Source of the DNA: Gallibacterium faecale
GTDB taxonomy: Bacteria > Pseudomonadota > Gammaproteobacteria > Enterobacterales > Pasteurellaceae
Reading direction: 5' to 3'
Assembly: GCF_027920745.1 (NCBI RefSeq)
Contig: NZ_JAQIBB010000055.1
Span: 1 to 30,627 of the forward strand
DNA length: 30,627 bases
A program made the translations under genes and the position numbers. The notes under the pieces are model-generated. The model ran no database searches and had not been told where the DNA came from. It saw only the letters and a list, made by a program, of their open reading frames with translations. Shown one piece after another: positions 1 through 7,128 of the stretch (position 1 is the first letter of the stretch; every line of letters begins with the position of its first letter).

Positions 1-615
1 AATACTTTCGTGCCTTTTATATTTTTCTTTAGGTAACACAATAAAACGCGGGAGAACATCAGAATGAATTGGTAAGATTGCTAATTTTTGTGTTTTTTTA
101 TGTTTTCTTAATTCAATAATGAGGTTGGCATTATGGGTACTTAATGAGTGTAATAAATCAATTTCCTCGTTAAGGATAATAGGGAAAATATGTGGTTTAA
201 GCTCTTTTTTAAAATATTTTTTCAACCATTCTTGGTGAAACTGCGATAGTTGCGTTTCATTTAAGACAAAAATTTTATGTTTCGCTAGACGCAACATTAA
301 CCGATTATAAATTTCATAAAACTGATTATTCAGTGTTTCAGTACGTTGTTGAATAATCTCTAATTGCATCCGAATCTGCTTAACTTGAGAAGAGTCTTTT
401 TCTTTGCTAATCAGTAATTTATGTTTTAAATTTGATACTCTTACTTGATAAAACTCATCTAAATTAGAAGCAAAAATACCTAAAAAACGAATTCGCTCTA
501 ATAATGGGTTATTTTCATCATAGGCTTCTTGTAACACTCTTTCATTAAAAGATAACCAACTTAACTCTTTTAATATATAACGATCTTTACTTTGTTCTTC
601 CGTTAATGTTGTCAT
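1..615 (-). CDS. ppk: Polyphosphate kinase 1, N-terminal part (cut by window edge)
   Basis: Reading the minus strand from an ATG at 615 gives 205 uninterrupted codons that run off the left edge, so only the N-terminal part is present. The protein begins MTTLTEEQSKDRYILKELSW and continues with SFNERVLQEA, PLLERIRFLGIFASNLDEFY and VRVSNLKH. This is the N-terminal signature of PPK1, which reversibly polymerises the ATP gamma-phosphate into polyphosphate. The region also contains PHIFPIILNEE and LPRFIVLP, as in PPK1. The catalytic histidines lie further on and are not visible. A purine-rich stretch (AGAGAG) precedes the start. Upstream is a PhoB-type box (671-688), which fits phosphate-starvation control. 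ppk is divergent from potD. The family call is certain; the gene's completeness cannot be judged. Confidence 0.93.
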   Translation of the reverse strand, partial: MTTLTEEQSKDRYILKELSWLSFNERVLQEAYDENNPLLERIRFLGIFASNLDEFYQVRVSNLKHKLLISKEKDSSQVKQIRMQLEIIQQRTETLNNQFYEIYNRLMLRLAKHKIFVLNETQLSQFHQEWLKKYFKKELKPHIFPIILNEEIDLLHSLSTHNANLIIELRKHKKTQKLAILPIHSDVLPRFIVLPKEKYKRHESI

Positions 616-654
616 AATCTGTTCTCTCTATGCTTCTCGTAAGTATAAATTATC

Positions 655-688
655 ATTTTAGAAATTAAATATGGCAGCTAAATGACAG
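655..688 (-). promoter_or_regulatory. PhoB box and -10 element for ppk
   Basis: On the minus strand, 688-671 reads CTGTCATTTAGCTGCCAT. These are two 7-mers, CTGTCAT and CTGCCAT, separated by 4 bp, with one mismatch to the repeated Pho-box unit. Ten bases downstream lies TAAAAT (660-655), a 5/6 match to the sigma-70 -10. This matches the usual PhoB arrangement, where the second repeat takes the place of the -35. The ppk start is 40 bp further on. Assignment to PhoB is inferred from the sequence pattern. Confidence 0.65.
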
Positions 689-774
689 TTATGAATATTT
701 TTCATATTTATATTCTCATATAGATCTATCTAATAGAAATTTTCAGATTAAATCGTATTTATTAGGATTAATGG

Positions 775-803
775 TTGCCTTATTGGTTAACTGTTTATAC
801 AAT
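775..803 (+). promoter_or_regulatory. Probable sigma-70 promoter of potD
   Basis: TTGCCT (775-780; 4/6) and TACAAT (798-803; 5/6) are separated by 17 bp, which is the best -35/-10 pair seen upstream of potD. It would give a leader of about 120 nt. A weaker alternative much closer to the gene is TTGGCT (886-891) with TTTAAT (908-913). Confidence 0.4.
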
Positions 804-933
804 GACCTTCCTTGTCTGATGTGTTTTCCTAACACGTTATCCATCAACAAGTACCTACAAAAATCATTTTGATTTTTATATCCGCTTGGCTTTGGTCGAG
901 CTATGGCTTTAATTAACTATAACGGAGAATTTT

Positions 934-1980
934 GTGAAAAAAATCACTACTTTATTAGGTATTAGTACGCTTGCTCTTGGTATTCATGCGGTTGCTCATG
1001 CAGAGGGTGATACCGTTTATCTTTATACTTGGACAGAATATGTACCTGACGGTTTATTGGATGACTTCACCAAAGAAACTGGTATTAAAGTAAACGTGTC
1101 TAGTCTTGAATCCAATGAGACTATGTATGCTAAATTAAAAACTTTAGGTGATAGTGCGACTTATGATGTTATTGCACCATCTAACTACTTCGTATCTAAA
1201 ATGGCAAAAGAAGGAATGTTAATGCCTTTAGATCATAGTAAATTGCCTGTGATTAAAGATCTCGACCCAAATATGTTGAATAAGCCTTATGATCCAGGTA
1301 ATAAATATTCTCTTCCACAACTTTTAGGTGCACCTGAAATTGTATTCAATACTGACACCTATAAAGCAGACCAATTTAAATCTTGGGCAGATCTTTGGAA
1401 GCCTGAATTTAAAGGAAAAGTACAATTATTAGATGACGCTCGCGAAGTATTTAATATTGCTTTATTAAAACTTGGTGAAGATCCAAATACTAAAGATCCT
1501 GCCGTCATCAAAAAAGCATACGAAGAGTTATTAAAATTACGTCCAAACGTATTGGCATTTACTTCTGACAACCCAGCAAATTCATTTATTGCCGGTGAAG
1601 TTGAATTAGGTCAATTATGGAATGGTTCTGTTCGTATTGCGAAAAAAGAAGGTGCGCCAGTGAATGCCGTGTATCCAAAAGAAGGTCCTGTATTATGGGT
1701 TGATACATTAGCAATTCCAAAAACTTCTAAAAACCCAGAAGCTGCACACAAATTAATTAACTATTTATTAAGTCCTAAAGTCGCTGCTCGTTTAGCAACT
1801 GAAATTGGTTATCCAACTACTAACCTTAAAGCGAAAGCTATGTTGCCAAAAGAGATTACTGAAGATCCTAGCATCTATCCACCTGCGGATGTGCTAAAAA
1901 ACAGCTACTGGCAAGACGATGTTGGTGATGCAATTCAATATTATGAAAACTATTATCAACAATTAAAAGCGGCTGAATAA
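934..1980 (+). CDS. potD: Spermidine/putrescine-binding periplasmic protein PotD
   Basis: Substrate-binding protein of the polyamine ABC transporter. The start is GTG at 934 with an SD-like GGAGA 7 nt upstream. Residues 1-23 form a signal peptide ending AVAHA. The mature protein is close to E. coli PotD: YTWTEYVPDG, KETGIKV, ESNETMYAKLKT, LLDDAREVF, FTSDNPANSF. The polyamine-contact residues known from PotD are present, essentially at the same numbers: W33 and Y36, S83, Y85, D168, E171, W229, W255, D257, Y293 and Q327. The length (348 aa) is the family's usual length. No potA, potB or potC is adjacent: ppk lies upstream on the other strand and a terminator plus an MFS gene follow. The protein must therefore serve a permease encoded elsewhere, as with the solitary potD copies in Haemophilus. 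Confidence 0.93.
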   Translation: MKKITTLLGISTLALGIHAVAHAEGDTVYLYTWTEYVPDGLLDDFTKETGIKVNVSSLESNETMYAKLKTLGDSATYDVIAPSNYFVSKMAKEGMLMPLDHSKLPVIKDLDPNMLNKPYDPGNKYSLPQLLGAPEIVFNTDTYKADQFKSWADLWKPEFKGKVQLLDDAREVFNIALLKLGEDPNTKDPAVIKKAYEELLKLRPNVLAFTSDNPANSFIAGEVELGQLWNGSVRIAKKEGAPVNAVYPKEGPVLWVDTLAIPKTSKNPEAAHKLINYLLSPKVAARLATEIGYPTTNLKAKAMLPKEITEDPSIYPPADVLKNSYWQDDVGDAIQYYENYYQQLKAAE

Positions 1981-2006
1981 TCTATTTATTCTCTGTCACA
2001 TTTATC

Positions 2007-2040
2007 CAATACACCCTCTTTTTAGAGGGCGTATTGTTTG
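2007..2040 (+). terminator. Intrinsic terminator after potD
   Basis: A hairpin pairs 2007-2019 with 2024-2036: CAATAC and CCCTCT against AGAGGG and GTATTG, with one A/C mismatch and a T-rich loop. A short T-rich tail follows. It lies 27 bp after the potD stop. Confidence 0.8.
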
Positions 2041-2094
2041 TAAGACAATTAATTTTTCACTGAAAGTTATCAATAATAAAAATAAGAATAAAAA

Positions 2095-3264
2095 ATGAAA
2101 AAACAGAGTACGACTTTTTTAATCCTTGGCATCATTATGATTGGTGTCGTTTTACGGATGCCCTTTACTGCGATTCCACCAATTTTACAAGAGATTGCCA
2201 CTGAATTTGATATTCCAATTAGTTCATTAGGTATTTTAACAACATTGCCACTATTAATGTTTGCGTTAGTATCACCTTTCGCTGCTCGCCTTGGACAAAT
2301 TTTTGGTATTGAAAAACTCTTTGCTATCGTCTTGGTATTAATGATGATTGGTTCAACATTACGTATCTTTTCTTTACCACTTTTATTTGTAGGAACGCTA
2401 ATTATCGGGTTAGGCATTGCCATATTAAATGTACTGTTACCAAGTGCAATTATGGCTAATTCTCCAAGTCGCTTAGGAAAATTAACCTCACTCTATTCTT
2501 TGGCAATGACTTTCGCCACCATCATTGGTTCTTCATTAGCGATTCCAATTACTGAAATGAGTAATTGGCAAACAATGATTTTAATTTTATCTGCTATCTT
2601 ATTAGTAGCGTTTATCATTTGGTTACCTAATGTTAAAAATAACCACTATTTAGAAAAACACCAAAATCATACTCAACAAACTTCTCTATTCAAAAATAAA
2701 TACACTTGGTGTTTAGTTATTTTTGGTGGTTTACAATCTCTTTATTTCTATACTACGTTAGCTTGGTTACCAACAATGGGACAGCAAGCGGGGCTTTCAG
2801 CAAGTACAACTGGTTACCTATTAGGTATCTATATGTTAGTCACCATTCCTTTGATGATATTTTTACCATCTGCTTTTATTCGCTGGTCCAAAGAAAAACG
2901 CCAAACCGTTATTGCAGGCTTTATGGGAATTTCATTTATCGGAATTGCGATGATGTTGCTTGATTACAATAGTTTTACCTACTGGCTACTCGTTAATATT
3001 TTCACTGGTTTAGCTGGAGGTGCTTTATTCCCTTATTTATTAACTATGTTATCGGTTAAAACAACCTCTCCAACTAATGCAGCAAGATTATCGGGTATTG
3101 TGCAATCTGGAGGGTATCTATTAGCGGCTTGTGGTCCGATTTTATTTGGCTATGGCTATGGTTTCTGGCATAGTTGGATACCACAAACATGGGTATTATT
3201 AATTCTAGTTGTCATTATGGCAATTGCTGCTTGGTTTGTTGAAAAAACAGATAAAATTATCTAA
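2095..3264 (+). CDS. MFS transporter, CynX/NimT type
   Basis: An inner-membrane protein of 389 aa with about 12 hydrophobic segments, typical of the major facilitator superfamily. The N-terminal part (VLRMPFTAIPPILQEI, then SSLGILTTLPLLMFALVSP) resembles the CynX/NimT (cyanate permease-like) subfamily, in which an RP/RM motif in helix 1 is followed by a leucine-rich helix 2. A charged linker around residues 183-200 (NVKNNHYLEKHQNH) separates two six-helix halves. The ATG at 2095 follows an A-rich stretch with no good SD, so expression may be low. The gene is flanked by terminators and is probably a single-gene transcript. The substrate cannot be deduced; no cyanase or other catabolic partner is adjacent. 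Confidence 0.8.
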   Translation: MKKQSTTFLILGIIMIGVVLRMPFTAIPPILQEIATEFDIPISSLGILTTLPLLMFALVSPFAARLGQIFGIEKLFAIVLVLMMIGSTLRIFSLPLLFVGTLIIGLGIAILNVLLPSAIMANSPSRLGKLTSLYSLAMTFATIIGSSLAIPITEMSNWQTMILILSAILLVAFIIWLPNVKNNHYLEKHQNHTQQTSLFKNKYTWCLVIFGGLQSLYFYTTLAWLPTMGQQAGLSASTTGYLLGIYMLVTIPLMIFLPSAFIRWSKEKRQTVIAGFMGISFIGIAMMLLDYNSFTYWLLVNIFTGLAGGALFPYLLTMLSVKTTSPTNAARLSGIVQSGGYLLAACGPILFGYGYGFWHSWIPQTWVLLILVVIMAIAAWFVEKTDKII

Positions 3265-3273
3265 ATTTATTGC

Positions 3274-3302
3274 AGAAAATCGGCACTTTGCCGATTTTCT
3301 TA
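3274..3302 (+). terminator. Terminator after the MFS transporter gene
   Basis: A perfect 11-bp stem pairs AGAAAATCGGC (3274-3284) with GCCGATTTTCT (3290-3300), with a 5-nt loop and a weak T-rich tail. It sits 10 bp after the stop and separates the MFS gene from cls. Confidence 0.75.
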
Positions 3303-3334
3303 TTGTTGGAGCGCACATATAAAATTTAAATATT

Positions 3335-4801
3335 ATGGTTAAAGAGGATATCGCCACAATTCTACAATATGCCATTCCCGCATTAATTTGGGTCTGTATG
3401 GTATCTATTACCTTACGTTTATTAACCAAACAACAAGCAATTTCTGTTACGCTTTCTTGGTTAATGATCGTTTATGTCGTGCCGGTTGTCGGGATTATTG
3501 CTTATTTTATTTTTGGTGAAATTAAACTTGGTTCTCGCCGAGCAAAACTTTTCCATCAATTACGGCCAAAATATATTGCTTGGTTTGAACAATACCAGCA
3601 GTATAAAAACATTATCGAAAGTAGTGAAGCACTACGTTATAAATCTCTTTTTGACTTATGCCAACAAAGTCAGAAAATTCCTTGCATCCTAGGCAATGAT
3701 CTACATATTTTTAATACGCCAGAAACCATTATCCAAAGTATTATTCAAGATATTGAGAAAGCGAAGTTCTCTATCAATATGACATTTTATATCTGGCAAA
3801 GTGGTGGTTTAATTGAGTATGTTGAACAAGCGTTAATCCAAGCTCACCAACGAGGCGTTAAAATTCATATTTTACTGGACTCTGTTGGTAGCCGTGATTT
3901 TTTACAGAGTAAACACTGCCAGCAATTACGCCAGCAAGGTTTAGAATATTTTGAAGCGTTACACGCAAATCCATTACGAATGTTCTTAGAACGCATCGAT
4001 CTTCGCCAACATCGCAAAATTGTTGTGATTGATAATCAAATTTCTTATACCGGCAGTATGAATATGGTTGATCCAAGCCAATTCAAACAGAGTGCTAACG
4101 TTGGACAATGGATTGATATTATGGTGAGGATGGATGGTCCAGTTTCTTCTATTCTCAATCATCTACACGCTTGGGATTGGGAAATTGAAACTGAGCAACA
4201 GCAATCACTGGCATTTTCACTATGCCCATTATTACCAATTGAACATGATAACTCTCATGCAGTACAAATTCTGGCAACGGGACCAGGTTTCCCAGATGAT
4301 TTAATGTCACAAGCATTACTCACAGCTATTTTTGCGGCTCGTAAATCCATCACCATTACTTCGCCTTATTTTGTACCAAGCCAAAGTATTGAAGATGCAC
4401 TAAAAATTGCTGCTCAACGAGGAGTAGAAGTAAATATTATTCTGCCACAAAAAAATGACTCCACTATGGTGCAATGGGCAAGCAGAGCCTTATTTGATAA
4501 TTTATTAGCCGCTGGTGTAAAAATTCATCAATTTACTGGTGGTTTACTGCATACCAAAAGCATTTTAATTGATCAACGTTTGGCTTTAGTTGGCAGCGTA
4601 AATATGGATATCCGTAGCTTTATGCTTAACTTTGAGGTAATGATTATTGTTGAAGACCGAGATTTTGCTAAAGAAATTGCAGCATTACATCACAGCTACT
4701 ATCAACAGACAATGCCACTTGATTACCAACAGTGGCGAACTCGCCCGCTATGGCAACGTATTATTGAACGCTTATTTTTCTTTTTCAGTCCATTATTATA
4801 G
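3335..4801 (+). CDS. clsA: Cardiolipin synthase A
   Basis: Condenses two phosphatidylglycerol molecules to cardiolipin and glycerol at the inner membrane. At 488 aa it is close to E. coli ClsA (486). Two N-terminal membrane segments (about residues 10-30 and 38-60, ending GIIAYFIFGE) precede two phospholipase-D domains. Each carries an HKD motif: H226-K228-D233 in QHRKIVVIDNQISYTGSMNM, and H406-K408-D413 in LLHTKSILIDQRLALVGSVN. The C-terminus WQRIIERLFFFFSPLL matches ClsA almost exactly, which separates it from ClsB and ClsC. The ATG at 3335 gives the expected N-terminus, although the SD is poor. elaA follows after 8 bp, so the two are probably cotranscribed. Confidence 0.93.
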   Translation: MVKEDIATILQYAIPALIWVCMVSITLRLLTKQQAISVTLSWLMIVYVVPVVGIIAYFIFGEIKLGSRRAKLFHQLRPKYIAWFEQYQQYKNIIESSEALRYKSLFDLCQQSQKIPCILGNDLHIFNTPETIIQSIIQDIEKAKFSINMTFYIWQSGGLIEYVEQALIQAHQRGVKIHILLDSVGSRDFLQSKHCQQLRQQGLEYFEALHANPLRMFLERIDLRQHRKIVVIDNQISYTGSMNMVDPSQFKQSANVGQWIDIMVRMDGPVSSILNHLHAWDWEIETEQQQSLAFSLCPLLPIEHDNSHAVQILATGPGFPDDLMSQALLTAIFAARKSITITSPYFVPSQSIEDALKIAAQRGVEVNIILPQKNDSTMVQWASRALFDNLLAAGVKIHQFTGGLLHTKSILIDQRLALVGSVNMDIRSFMLNFEVMIIVEDRDFAKEIAALHHSYYQQTMPLDYQQWRTRPLWQRIIERLFFFFSPLL

Positions 4802-4809
4802 GCGAAAAA

Positions 4810-5244
4810 ATGCAGTGTTATTACAAAACATTTTCTCAGTTGACCACTCAAGAACTTTTTCAAATTTATCAAGCTAGAACTGCCGTTTTTGTTGTGGAAC
4901 AACAATGCCCTTATCAAGAAGTTGATGCCATCGATCTTGAAGCAACACATCTATGGCTAGCTGTTGATCATAAATTAGTAGCCTATGCAAGAATTTATCT
5001 GCAACATCAAGCTGTTCATTTTGGACGGGTATTTGTCATACCAGAATATCGTCATCAAGGTATTGCTAAACAGCTACTTGATCAGATACTTCACTTTATT
5101 AGCAACACCTTTCCCAATAAACCGATTGTGATTCAGGCACAACACTATCTACAAGCGTTTTATCAACAATATGGATTTATTGCTACATCAGAAGTTTATC
5201 TTGAAGACAATATTCCACATATTAATATGTGCAAAAATAATTAA
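4810..5244 (+). CDS. elaA: GNAT-family acetyltransferase ElaA
   Basis: A 144-aa protein of the GNAT fold, matching ElaA along its whole length: ARTAVFVVEQQCPYQEVDAI near the N-terminus, LVAYARIY, GRVFVIPEYRHQGIAKQLLD (acetyl-CoA-binding R-x-x-G-x-A at residues 81-86), AQHYLQAFYQQYGF, and EVYLEDNIPHINM at the end. The acceptor substrate of ElaA is not firmly known. The ATG at 4810 lies 8 bp after the cls stop, with GGCGAAAAA as a weak SD, which suggests translational coupling. Its stop codon overlaps that of the convergent lrgB (5241-5244), with no terminator between them. Confidence 0.88.
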   Translation: MQCYYKTFSQLTTQELFQIYQARTAVFVVEQQCPYQEVDAIDLEATHLWLAVDHKLVAYARIYLQHQAVHFGRVFVIPEYRHQGIAKQLLDQILHFISNTFPNKPIVIQAQHYLQAFYQQYGFIATSEVYLEDNIPHINMCKNN

Positions 5245-5933
5245 AACACTTTAATAATAATTAGTAGTAAATCAAATAATAGTGGTGCAATCAGTGAGGT
5301 AATAACGCCACAAAGCACTAATGCGATCGAGCTGTATGTTCCGGCTTTTTTATCAATTTCCATACAAGCTGCTGTACCTAATGCGTGCGACGCAGTACCA
5401 ATCGCTAATCCAGCCGCTTCACTACGCTTAATCCGTAATAATTTAATAATGCTATAACCAAAAACAGAACCAATTAAGCCAGCAATAATCACTAATACAA
5501 CTGTGATCGTAGGCACTCCTCCAATGGTTGATGAAACTGCCATCGCAAGTGGTGTAGTGATAGATTTACCAAATACTGTCGCCATCACTTGTTCATTACC
5601 GCCCAATATGAATGCCATAAATGATCCACTTAACATCGCTAAGGCAGAAGAGACTGTTGTAATAAATAAGATGCTACGCCAATATTGCTTAATCTGTTTT
5701 AATTGTTCATATAAAGGCAAAGCAAGGGCAACAATAGACGGGCCTAATAACGCATTTAATGGTTTATTCCCCGTAATGTAATCGTGATAAGGAATATGAA
5801 AAATTAATAAAATCGCAATTAATAAACATACAGTAATCACGAAAGAGTTAAAGATAATTGATTTAACTCTTTTGTTAATTGCTACAGCAAGTGAAAAGGC
5901 AATAATTGTCATCAAACAATATAAATAGATCAT
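5241..5933 (-). CDS. lrgB: LrgB/CidB family membrane protein (YohK-like)
   Basis: A 230-aa inner-membrane protein with several hydrophobic helices. Motifs match E. coli YohK and the LrgB family: GPSIVALALPLYEQLKQIKQ, GKSITTPLAMAVSSTIGGVP, GLAIGTASHALGTAACMEID, and SIALVLCGVITSLIAPLLF. With LrgA it forms the LrgAB/CidAB-type complex. This was first described as a holin/antiholin-like regulator of murein hydrolases, and in Bacillus the pair is a pyruvate transporter. Its start overlaps the lrgA stop in an ATGA (5930-5933), so the two are translationally coupled. A CRP-like site upstream of lrgA would fit a carbon-metabolism role (inference). Confidence 0.88.
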   Translation of the reverse strand: MIYLYCLMTIIAFSLAVAINKRVKSIIFNSFVITVCLLIAILLIFHIPYHDYITGNKPLNALLGPSIVALALPLYEQLKQIKQYWRSILFITTVSSALAMLSGSFMAFILGGNEQVMATVFGKSITTPLAMAVSSTIGGVPTITVVLVIIAGLIGSVFGYSIIKLLRIKRSEAAGLAIGTASHALGTAACMEIDKKAGTYSSIALVLCGVITSLIAPLLFDLLLIIIKVF

Positions 5934-6346
5934 TTCACACCTCGCATACTGCGTTTTTTCACTTTTTTACGGCGTCTGGCAAATGAATTAAGAGAGAAAA
6001 AATAATCTGCTAATAACGCAGTAAATACAATCGTCAAGCAGGTACTGAAGATTGTAGGAATCAATAATGACATTGCTTGTTTAGTTAAAATGTCAAAATA
6101 ATCAATAATTCCAACACTTAAAGGAATAAACAATAATGACATATAACGAATTAATAAGGCACCACTAGGTAATACCCACTCTTCTTTGATTAATTTTAAG
6201 ACTAATCCCGCAAATAAAAGCAATAACCCCCAAATACTTGCTGGGATTCCAATAGGTAAAATATAATTAATGCCCTCACCAAGATATAACATGGCGTATA
6301 AAATAGCGAGTGAACGACAAAGTGCTACGATTTTATAAAACATCAT
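5930..6346 (-). CDS. lrgA: LrgA/CidA family membrane protein (YohJ-like)
   Basis: A 138-aa protein with four predicted membrane helices, partner of LrgB. Family-typical segments include AILYAMLYLGEGINYILPIG, PASIWGLLLLFAGL, LLIRYMSLLFIPLSVGIIDY and IFSTCLTIVFTALLADY. The C-terminus is strongly basic (RRRKKVKKRSMRGVK) and probably cytoplasmic. The start is ATG at 6346, immediately followed by a second ATG at 6343; no clear SD helps choose between them. The gene is divergent from the nuclease gene across an 81-bp promoter region that contains a CRP-like palindrome. Confidence 0.87.
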   Translation of the reverse strand: MMFYKIVALCRSLAILYAMLYLGEGINYILPIGIPASIWGLLLLFAGLVLKLIKEEWVLPSGALLIRYMSLLFIPLSVGIIDYFDILTKQAMSLLIPTIFSTCLTIVFTALLADYFFSLNSFARRRKKVKKRSMRGVK

Positions 6347-6361
6347 CGATAGAAATGTGTA

Positions 6362-6409
6362 ATAATATTGAGCCTATTCTACTCCCATTTTGTGATCAAT
6401 GTCACTTTT
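6362..6409. promoter_or_regulatory. CRP-like site and lrgA -10 element
   Basis: TGTGATCAATGTCACT at 6391-6406 has TGTGA-N6-TCACT, 9/10 against the CRP half-sites, with flanking T-runs that also fit. On the minus strand TATTAT (6367-6362, 5/6 to the -10) would place the lrgA start of transcription about 43 bp from the site centre, close to class II CRP geometry. The site centre is also about 30 bp from the nuclease start, so it could affect both genes. Confidence 0.55.
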
Positions 6410-6427
6410 TTAAAAATTTTTAATCAT

Positions 6428-7120
6428 ATGAAAAAACTTATCATTGCATTGTTATTTATTTTATTTACTAGTCATACTTTTGCTGCACGTGAAATCCAAT
6501 GTCGAGTCGTTGCGATTAGTGATGGCGATACCTTTACCTGCCTATTACAAAATAATAAACAGATAAGAGTGCGCTTAGCTCAAGTCGATGCCCCAGAAAA
6601 AAAACAACCTTATGGTGATCGTTCTCGTCAATTATTATCTCGACTCATCTTTAAGAAAAATGTAAAAATCTCCTCTAGTGAATACGATCGTTATGGTCGT
6701 GTCGTAGGACAAGTATTTGATACTAGTGGTAAAAATATTAACTTAGTTATGGTACAACAAGGGCTTGCATGGGCTTATCGTGAATACATGAACGACAACC
6801 AATATTTACAAGCCGAAAATGAAGCACGCCAAAAACGCCTTGGTTTATGGCAAGGTCAAGACCCTATTTATCCAAGTAATTGGCGTAAACATGAAAAAAA
6901 TCCATCTGTACCATTAGCTAAAAATCCTGCTACACCCGTACTCGCATTACCAAAACCAGGCACAACAAGCAGTACAATCAAAACAATAGGCTGCAATACA
7001 CATCGTTCTTGTAAAAGCTTTTCCTCTTGTGAAGAAGCTACTCGCTTCTTTAAACAATGTGCTGCCGATTATTTAGATGGCAATAAAGATGGTATTCCTT
7101 GTAACTCGCTATGTCGTTAG
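6428..7120 (+). CDS. Secreted thermonuclease-family protein with C-terminal Excalibur domain
   Basis: A predicted exported nuclease of 230 aa. Starting at ATG 6428 gives a clean signal peptide, MKKLIIALLFILFTSHTFAA; the longer reading from 6368 would add 20 residues ahead of it and is unlikely. Residues 24-145 are a staphylococcal-nuclease (SNase) domain with the catalytic set in place: D32 (SDGDTF), R49, D54 and E57 (RLAQVDAPE), and R91 (YGRVVG). A proline-rich linker (about 158-182) leads to an Excalibur domain (188-229) with six cysteines and the calcium-loop-like DGNKDGIPC at 217-225. The likely role is calcium-dependent nucleic-acid cleavage in the periplasm or outside the cell. It overlaps or abuts csdA and is probably cotranscribed with it. 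Confidence 0.87.
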   Translation: MKKLIIALLFILFTSHTFAAREIQCRVVAISDGDTFTCLLQNNKQIRVRLAQVDAPEKKQPYGDRSRQLLSRLIFKKNVKISSSEYDRYGRVVGQVFDTSGKNINLVMVQQGLAWAYREYMNDNQYLQAENEARQKRLGLWQGQDPIYPSNWRKHEKNPSVPLAKNPATPVLALPKPGTTSSTIKTIGCNTHRSCKSFSSCEEATRFFKQCAADYLDGNKDGIPCNSLCR

Positions 7121-7128
7121 TTAATTTT

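Larger units (their letters stand above)
616..933. other. ppk-potD divergent intergenic region
   Basis: This 318-bp AT-rich region separates divergent ppk and potD. It holds the PhoB box and -10 for ppk (655-688) and a probable potD promoter (775-803). The rest, including the 124-nt or so potD leader after the predicted transcription start, shows no open frame of note, no tRNA and no strong hairpin. Confidence 0.6.

Noticed and set aside
1359..1571. Antisense open frame inside potD, and similar frames inside hslU, recN, prfA and others
   Set aside because: They are reverse-strand shadows of strongly conserved genes with no SD or family resemblance.
6368..6427. Upstream extension of the nuclease gene
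   Set aside because: It would put 20 residues ahead of a normal signal peptide and cover the CRP-like site; ATG 6428 explains the sequence better.
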